Positions 5,676 to 9,587 of a stretch of 9,587 nt of DNA are shown here, one piece after another. Every line of letters starts with the position of its first letter. The first letter of the stretch is position 1. This stretch comes from an uncultured Lachnospiraceae bacterium (GTDB lineage Bacteria; Bacillota; Clostridia; Lachnospirales; Lachnospiraceae): positions 1 through 9,587 of the forward strand of contig CADBQE010000019.1 of NCBI GenBank assembly GCA_902796695.1. Reading direction: 5' to 3'. The position numbers were made by a program, and so were the translations under genes. The notes beneath the pieces are model-generated. The model did no database searches, was not told where the DNA came from, and was given only the letters and a program-made list of their open reading frames with translations.

Positions 5676-6854
5676 ATGGCAATCCATATCGCATCCCGCA
5701 TGGACAAGATGGCCCCCTCCGGCATCCGCAAGGTCAACGAAAAAGCGCTGGCCATGGAACGCGCCGGCCGTCACGTCATCCACTTCGAGATCGGCCGTCC
5801 CGATTTCGACACCCCCGAATACATCAAGAAGGCGGCCAAAGAACGCCTGGACGCCGGCGATGTCTTCTACACGTCCAACTTCGGTACCATGGAGCTGCGC
5901 CAGGCGATCGCCGACAAGCTGCGCCGCGAGAACAACATCGACTGCAAACCCACGGAGATCCTGGTGACCGCCGGCCTGTCCGAAGCCGTCTTCGCCGTGT
6001 TAGCCAGCCTGCTGGACGCCGGTGACGAGATCCTGGTCCCGGACCCCGTCTGGATGAACTATATCAACGTACCCCGTCTGCTGGGCGCGGTCCCGGTCAC
6101 CTATGAACTGAAGGAAGAAAACGAGTACCAGATGGACCTGGCCGAGATCGAATCCAAGATCACGGACAGGACCCGGGCCATCGTTATCGTAACCCCCAAC
6201 AACCCCACCGGCGGCGTGCTGTCCGAGCGCACGCTGAACGGACTGGCGGAGATCGCCATCCGCCACGATCTGGCCGTGATCTCCGATGAGGTCTATGAGC
6301 GCCTGATCTACGTCGGCGAAAAGCACATCAGCATCGCCTCCCTGCCCGGCATGAAGGAACGCACCTTCACGATGAACGGCATGTCCAAGGCCTATTCCAT
6401 GACCGGCTGGCGCATCGGCTATGTGGCCGCCTCGGAGGAATTCATTCCGGTCCTGAACAAGTTCCACCAGCACAACACCACCTGCGCCGTGTCCTTCGCC
6501 CAGGCCGCTTCCGCGGTCGCGCTGAACGAGGAAGGCGATGAAGTGAAGGAAATGGTGAAGGAATACACCCGCCGCCGGGATTACGCGGTGAAGGCCATCA
6601 ACGAGATCCCCGGCCTCTCCTGCTTAAAGCCCAAGGGAGCGTTCTATATCTTCATCAACTGCAAAAAGCTGGGCATGAAGTCCGCGGATCTGGCCGCCTA
6701 CCTGCTGGAGAATGCGGAGATCGCGCTGGTGCCCGGCGACGTATTCGGCCCCGGCGGCGAAGGATACCTGCGCATGTCCTTTGCCAACAGCTATGAGAAC
6801 ATTGTGGAAGGCTGCCGCAGACTGCGGGAAGCCGTGGAAAACCTGAAGAAATAA
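5676..6854 (+). CDS. PLP-dependent aminotransferase, class I/II (aspartate aminotransferase fold)
   Basis: A 392-residue cytosolic fold-type I aminotransferase that exchanges an amino group between an amino acid and a 2-oxo acid. Active-site residues visible: N176 (NNPTGG), D204 and Y207 (SDEVYE), the PLP-binding lysine K238 in GMSKAYSMTGWRIGY, R246 just after it, and R366 (YLRMSF), which binds the substrate alpha-carboxylate. Length is normal. The ATG at 5676 is chosen because AAAGGAGA lies 7 bases before it; an in-frame ATG at 5583 lies upstream of the predicted promoter and would add 31 unrelated residues. It is the first gene of the operon; its stop codon overlaps the ribosome site of the FAH gene (12-base gap). 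Substrate choice (aspartate, aromatic, branched or a special amino acid) cannot be read from sequence; the operon setting suggests a dedicated catabolic step rather than general biosynthesis. Confidence 0.95.
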   Translation: MAIHIASRMDKMAPSGIRKVNEKALAMERAGRHVIHFEIGRPDFDTPEYIKKAAKERLDAGDVFYTSNFGTMELRQAIADKLRRENNIDCKPTEILVTAGLSEAVFAVLASLLDAGDEILVPDPVWMNYINVPRLLGAVPVTYELKEENEYQMDLAEIESKITDRTRAIVIVTPNNPTGGVLSERTLNGLAEIAIRHDLAVISDEVYERLIYVGEKHISIASLPGMKERTFTMNGMSKAYSMTGWRIGYVAASEEFIPVLNKFHQHNTTCAVSFAQAASAVALNEEGDEVKEMVKEYTRRRDYAVKAINEIPGLSCLKPKGAFYIFINCKKLGMKSADLAAYLLENAEIALVPGDVFGPGGEGYLRMSFANSYENIVEGCRRLREAVENLKK

Positions 6855-6866
6855 AGGAGTACAGCC

Positions 6867-7781
6867 ATGAGACTTGCCACCATCAAACTGAACAACGAAG
6901 AGATCGCCGGCATCGTACTGGAAAAGGGCATCCTGCCCATCCGTGCACTGAATCAGGCCAAGAACACCATCTGGGAAGAGACGCTGCTGCCTCTGATCAA
7001 GTCCGGCCAGTTAAAGAACCTGACCGACTGGTACAACGCCGGCGGCAAGGCCGAGCTGGAGACCGTCCCCGGGCTGGTACCGCAGGATCAGGTCGTCTAC
7101 GCCCCTCTGTACCGCGACCCCAAGCGCATTTTCGGCATCGGCCTCAACTATGTGGACCATGCCGGTGATATCGGCGACGCCGCTCCTCAGGGCTTCCCGG
7201 GCAGCTTCTTCAAGATGGCCGACACCCTGATCGGCCCCGGCGACGACATCGAACTGCCCCGCCTCAAAGAGGCGCAGCGCACCACCGCGGAAGCCGAGCT
7301 GGGCGTGATTCTGGGCAAGGACTGCCGCGACGTGGCGGAAGCCGACTGGCTGGACGCCGTAGCGGGCTACACCACCATTCTGGATATGACCGAAGAGTCC
7401 ATCCTGAAGGGCAATGATTATGTCAAGGGCAATCCCCGCTACCTGACCATCGTGAAGAACTTCCCTACCTTCTTCTCCTTCGGCCCGCAGTTAGTGACCC
7501 CGGATGAGGTTCCGGACGTGCTGAAGCTGGAAGTCCAGAGCGTTCACAACGGCGAAGTGTATGCGAAGAACGTCGTAGCCAATATGACCCACCGCCCCGC
7601 CCGTCTGGTTTCCCTGCACTCCAGCATTCAGGGCTGGTACGCCGGCGACGTGCTGTCCACCGGCACCCCCCGTGCCTTTGCGATCAATGACGGCGATATC
7701 GCGGAATGCCGCATCGTAGGCCCCGACGGATTCGAGATGGCCCCGCTGCAGAACCCGGTCAAGGATTTAAAGAAGCATTAA
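6867..7781 (+). CDS. fumarylacetoacetate hydrolase (FAH) family protein, divergent active site
   Basis: A 304-residue protein with the C-terminal FAH catalytic fold (about 85-300); the family hydrolyses, decarboxylates, dehydrates or isomerises small keto acids using Mg2+ or Mn2+. Kept family features: GIGLNYVDHAGD with H98 (D101 stands where the FAHD1-type H-E dyad has Glu), metal ligands E142 and E144 (AEAELGVILGK), D173 (ILDMT), K197, FGPQLVTPDE, NGE and GDVLSTGTPRAF, ending LQNPV. Departures: the usual TxRDxQ after the metal Asp is TEESIL, and the KxFDTF motif is KNFPTFF. The first 80 residues are a separate N-terminal segment. RBS AAAGGAGT overlaps the aminotransferase stop, so the two are tightly coupled. 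The product of the aminotransferase could be its substrate; this is inference. Alternatives are an isomerase or decarboxylase rather than a hydrolase. Confidence 0.85.
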   Translation: MRLATIKLNNEEIAGIVLEKGILPIRALNQAKNTIWEETLLPLIKSGQLKNLTDWYNAGGKAELETVPGLVPQDQVVYAPLYRDPKRIFGIGLNYVDHAGDIGDAAPQGFPGSFFKMADTLIGPGDDIELPRLKEAQRTTAEAELGVILGKDCRDVAEADWLDAVAGYTTILDMTEESILKGNDYVKGNPRYLTIVKNFPTFFSFGPQLVTPDEVPDVLKLEVQSVHNGEVYAKNVVANMTHRPARLVSLHSSIQGWYAGDVLSTGTPRAFAINDGDIAECRIVGPDGFEMAPLQNPVKDLKKH

Positions 7782-7795
7782 GAGCCGCGAAGTAT

Positions 7796-7825
7796 GCGGG
7801 CCGCTCACAGAGCGGCCCCTACGAA
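7796..7825 (-). repeat. REP-like short palindromic repeat, copy 2
   Basis: This matches the unit at 49-78 in opposite orientation over the full 30 bases: 9-base stem GGGCCGCTC (7798-7806) and GAGCGGCCC (7810-7818), loop ACA, then CTACGAA. Relative to copy 1 the stem carries a paired change (an A-T pair becomes a C-G pair), so pairing has been maintained. It begins 14 bases after the FAH stop and separates the FAH and SDR genes. Confidence 0.7.
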
Positions 7826-7888
7826 AAGCCGACATACAGTCCACCGAAAAACGACATGCGGACCACAGAAAAACGACTACGGTCCCCG
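7823..7888 (+). repeat. three imperfect 21-23 base direct repeats in the FAH-SDR gap
   Basis: Units start at 7823 (GAAAAGCCGACATAC), 7846 (GAAAAACGACATGCGGACC) and 7868 (GAAAAACGACTACGGTCC); a further GAAAAAAATC starts at 7889. They are degenerate and directly follow the palindromic repeat. With copy 2 they account for most of the 137-base gap. I see no clear promoter in the gap. Confidence 0.4.
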
Positions 7889-7918
7889 GAAAAAAATCAA
7901 ATTCAAAGGAGAAATAAA

Positions 7919-8713
7919 ATGGATCTCGGATTAAAGAACAAGGTTATCGTCTGCTTATCTTCCGCCGCCGGCATCGGCCGCGGCATCGCTACGGAACTGG
8001 CCCGCGAAGGCGCCAAGGTCGTGATCACGACGGCTGAGCCTTTCAAGAAGGATCTGGATGAAGCGGTCGCTTATATCGAAAAAGAGACCGGCAATCGTCC
8101 CTACCCCTACATTTCCGATATCAAGGATCCCGACAGCATCGTGAAGATGATCAACGACGCCGCGAAGGATCTGGGCGGCATCTACGGCCTGGTCAACCTG
8201 TGCCCGGGCCCCAAGGCCGGCAAGTTTGAAGGCGTAAACGAAGAAGACTGGGCTGACGGCTACGAAAAATGCCTGCACAGCTACATCATCGCGATCCGCG
8301 CGGTTCTGCCCTACATGAAGGAAGGCGGCGAAGGACGCATCCTGAACAGCACCTCCTCTTCCATCAAGCAGGCGCTGGACAACCTGATCATCTCCAACAC
8401 CTTCCGCATGGGCGTCGTCGGCCTGTCCAAGTCCCTGGCCCGCGAACTGGCGCAGTACAACGTCCTGGTCAATACGATCGGCCCCGGCCGCATCTACACC
8501 GACCGCATCAAGTACCTGAACACGATCCGTGCGGAGAAGGAAGGCATTACCGAGGAAGAATACACCAAGCGCGACAGCGCCGACTTCCCGCAGAAGCGCT
8601 ATCAGACCGTCGACGAGATCGGCCGTCTGGCCGCTTTCCTGATGAGCGAAGCGAACGGTTCTCTGACCGGCCAGGCTTTCCTGTGCGACGGCGCGATGAC
8701 CACCGCGTATTAA
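7919..8713 (+). CDS. SDR-fold protein with non-canonical catalytic residues (FabG-like)
   Basis: A 264-residue Rossmann-fold protein of the short-chain dehydrogenase/reductase family. The Gly-rich cofactor motif is partial (SSAAGIGRG, 14-22, instead of TGxxxGIG). NNAG is replaced by NLCP (93-96). Aligning on GRILNSTSSS, the catalytic Ser is present (about S146), but the Tyr and Lys of YxxxK fall on S159 and R163, and the tetrad Asn falls on about C118. The C-terminal part is typical: LARELAQYNVLVNTIGPGRI and SLTGQAFLCDGA. The pattern SSSxKQ...SNxxRxGVxG fits the FabG-like subgroup that CDD describes as lacking a perfect tetrad (recalled as cd05344). The ATG at 7919 has AAAGGAG 7 bases upstream; upstream in-frame ATGs (7706) lie inside the FAH gene. 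It is the third gene of the presumed operon. It could be a reductase with altered chemistry or a non-redox binding or lyase-type protein. Confidence 0.87.
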   Translation: MDLGLKNKVIVCLSSAAGIGRGIATELAREGAKVVITTAEPFKKDLDEAVAYIEKETGNRPYPYISDIKDPDSIVKMINDAAKDLGGIYGLVNLCPGPKAGKFEGVNEEDWADGYEKCLHSYIIAIRAVLPYMKEGGEGRILNSTSSSIKQALDNLIISNTFRMGVVGLSKSLARELAQYNVLVNTIGPGRIYTDRIKYLNTIRAEKEGITEEEYTKRDSADFPQKRYQTVDEIGRLAAFLMSEANGSLTGQAFLCDGAMTTAY

Positions 8714-8722
8714 TTAAAAAAT

Positions 8723-8741
8723 GCCGGCTCCCGCAGCCGGC
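8723..8741 (+). terminator. hairpin after the SDR gene
   Basis: GCCGGCT (8723-8729) pairs with AGCCGGC (8735-8741) around loop CCCGC. No U-tract follows on the plus strand; on the minus strand the run TTTTTTAATTAA follows, so it may help end the minus-strand transcript or act with the next hairpin. Confidence 0.45.
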
Positions 8742-8747
8742 GGACAT

Positions 8748-8777
8748 AAAAGGCCGGGGCACTCCCCCGGCCTTTTT
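8748..8777. terminator. strong bidirectional terminator
   Basis: AAAGGCCGGGG pairs with CCCCGGCCTTT around loop CACTC (8760-8764), flanked by AAAA on the left and TTTTT (8773-8777) on the right. It serves the convergent SDR gene (plus) and metallopeptidase gene (minus), whose stops lie 85 bases apart. Confidence 0.92.
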
Positions 8778-8798
8778 GATTTTCTGTCTTCCGCGCTT

Positions 8799-9356
8799 TT
8801 ATTCGCGGCCCGGCACCCGGGCCATCAGATACGCCCCGTTTTCCTTCAGCCACCGGTTCCATTTCCGGTATTCCGGATAAACCCGGAGCACGTGCGCGTA
8901 AAACCGGGCGGAATGATTCGGCTCCAGACGGTGGCAGAGTTCATGCACCACCACACTGTCCAGTACCTCCATCGGCGCCAGCATGAGGAGCCAGTTGAAG
9001 TTCAGGTTTCCGGCGCTGCTGCAGCTGCCCCAGCGGGTCTTCTGGCAGCGGATCGTGATGCGGCCGTATGTGACGCCGACGCGCGGCGCGTAGAAAGCCG
9101 CGCGCAGCGGTATGATCGCGCGGGCTTTTTCCTGCAGCGTCCGGATCTCTTCCTGCGTGAGCGGCACGGGCACGCCCAGCGCCTCCTCCCGGGCCCGGAT
9201 GCGTTCCATATGCTTCCGGATCCAGTTTTCATGCTGCTGCACGAAAGCCCGGATGCTTTTTTCGGAAGCACGCTGCGGCGCCCGGACCAGGATCCGGCCG
9301 TTCTTGATCTCCAGTCCCAGCGTCTTCCGGCTGCTGCGGATAATTTCATAATCCAT
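8799..9356 (-). CDS. YgjP-type M48-like zinc metallopeptidase (PF01863)
   Basis: A 185-residue cytosolic protein of the YgjP/WLM/SprT-related group. The zinc site is clear: H138-E139-L140-C141-H142 in VVHELCHRLEPNHS, with H148 of NHS the likely third ligand. The family signature RWGSCSSAGNLNFNWLL (108-124) precedes it, and the C-terminus has RVYPEYRKWNRWLKENG. Length is near the E. coli YgjP protein (about 167). The ATG at 9356 is chosen because a near-consensus promoter lies at 9416-9387, so the longer in-frame ATG at 9509 would sit upstream of the RNA start; GGAGGAGA lies about 11-14 bases before it, a slightly long spacing. It stands alone, convergent with the SDR gene and divergent from the next one. 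The substrate is not known to me. Confidence 0.9.
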   Translation of the reverse strand: MDYEIIRSSRKTLGLEIKNGRILVRAPQRASEKSIRAFVQQHENWIRKHMERIRAREEALGVPVPLTQEEIRTLQEKARAIIPLRAAFYAPRVGVTYGRITIRCQKTRWGSCSSAGNLNFNWLLMLAPMEVLDSVVVHELCHRLEPNHSARFYAHVLRVYPEYRKWNRWLKENGAYLMARVPGRE

Positions 9357-9386
9357 GTCTGTCCGGTTCTCCTCCTTCTCCGCTTC

Positions 9387-9416
9387 ATCATAGCGGGCCG
9401 TCCGGCCGTTTGTCAA
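9387..9416 (-). promoter_or_regulatory. near-consensus sigma-A promoter of the metallopeptidase gene
   Basis: On the minus strand: TTGACA (9416-9411), an 18-base spacer, TATGAT (9392-9387). Predicted start is near 9380, giving a leader of about 24 bases that includes the GGAGGAGA site. The spacer contains a small inverted repeat GGCCG-TC-CGGCC (9396-9407). Confidence 0.78.
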
Positions 9417-9424
9417 TCGGATTG

Positions 9425-9483
9425 CCGTTCCTTCTGTACTTTCCGCGGAATCTGTGCTATACTGGAGGCGGAAGAAGGAACGG
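9425..9483. repeat. perfect 11-base inverted repeat around the promoter of the last gene
   Basis: CCGTTCCTTCT (9425-9435) and AGAAGGAACGG (9473-9483) are exact reverse complements, 37 bases apart. The left arm reaches the -35 position and the right arm begins just past the predicted RNA start of the plus-strand gene. This could be a two-site operator or chance; no protein partner is visible. Confidence 0.55.
9435..9463 (+). promoter_or_regulatory. extended -10 promoter for the truncated right-end gene
   Basis: TGC-TATACT (9455-9463) is an extended -10 with 5 of 6 matches to TATAAT; 17 bases upstream the -35 is only TGTACT (9435-9440), as is usual for extended -10 promoters. Predicted start is near 9470, leaving a leader of about 57 bases. 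Confidence 0.6.
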
Positions 9484-9526
9484 ACGTTTTTATTATGATA
9501 CTGAATCACAGGGAGGTACAGGCGCC

Positions 9527-9587
9527 ATGAAAAGAATAACCGCGGACGGAGGACTGACTTTTATCTGCCCGGAGGAATTCCGCGCCA
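9527..9587 (+). CDS. start of an unidentified gene, cut by the window end
   Basis: ATG at 9527 follows GGGAGGT (9511-9517) and opens a frame that stays open to the window edge: 20 codons, MKRITADGGL then TFICPEEFRA. A promoter lies upstream at 9435-9463. Twenty residues are too few for me to recognise a family; no signal peptide is apparent. The upstream in-frame region is not needed given the good ribosome site. Confidence 0.65.
   Translation, partial: MKRITADGGLTFICPEEFRA

Noticed and set aside
5676..8713. TTA-AAG (Leu-Lys) codon pairs scattered in the operon despite heavy CTG use
   Set aside because: CTG-AAG pairs also occur in the same genes and TTA appears elsewhere, so I see no clear rule without counting across the genome.
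9357..9509. 51-residue upstream extension of the metallopeptidase
   Set aside because: It spans the gene's own TTGACA/TATGAT promoter, and the extra residues have no resemblance to the YgjP family.
8721..9530. Long plus-strand frame opposite the metallopeptidase gene
   Set aside because: It begins inside terminator hairpins and mirrors a well-supported zinc-peptidase gene on the other strand; no domain seen.

Overview
The window reads as a GC-rich stretch of a Gram-positive genome, most likely an anaerobic Clostridia member of the Bacillota (gut or rumen type). This is inferred from strong AGGAG-type ribosome binding sites before nearly every gene, a lipoprotein with a Cthe_2159-type beta-helix domain, an OmpR/histidine-kinase pair of Gram-positive style, and short palindromic repeats that I recall as common in Clostridia. 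Taxonomy is an inference; no rRNA or other marker gene is present. I see no tRNA, rRNA, CRISPR array or transposase.

Left part (1-2756, minus strand): an intergenic patch rich in palindromes (1-123), then a likely three-gene unit read right to left: response regulator, sensor kinase (overlapping by 4 bases) and a YjjG-type HAD phosphatase 44 bases further on. Divergent from it (2958-4538, plus) is a secreted lipoprotein with a Met-Pro/Gln repeat linker and a right-handed beta-helix domain. The gap between them holds two TTTAAG direct repeats one helical turn apart, placed over the -35 region of a promoter that fires toward the lipoprotein. The simplest reading is that the two-component system controls the lipoprotein. 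A bidirectional hairpin terminator closes this block.

Middle part (4605-8713): a LysR-type regulator on the minus strand is divergent from three plus-strand genes: a PLP aminotransferase, a fumarylacetoacetate-hydrolase (FAH) fold enzyme and an SDR-like protein. This looks like a small LysR-controlled catabolic operon acting on an unknown amino acid or keto acid. The FAH and SDR members both depart from the usual catalytic residues, so the pathway is not one I can name; it is the best candidate here for something undescribed. A second copy of the palindromic repeat found at the left end sits in the 137-base gap between the FAH and SDR genes.

Right part (8714-9587): a strong bidirectional terminator, then a YgjP-type zinc metallopeptidase on the minus strand with a near-consensus promoter, and divergent from it the first 20 codons of an unidentified gene whose promoter is flanked by a perfect 11-base inverted repeat.
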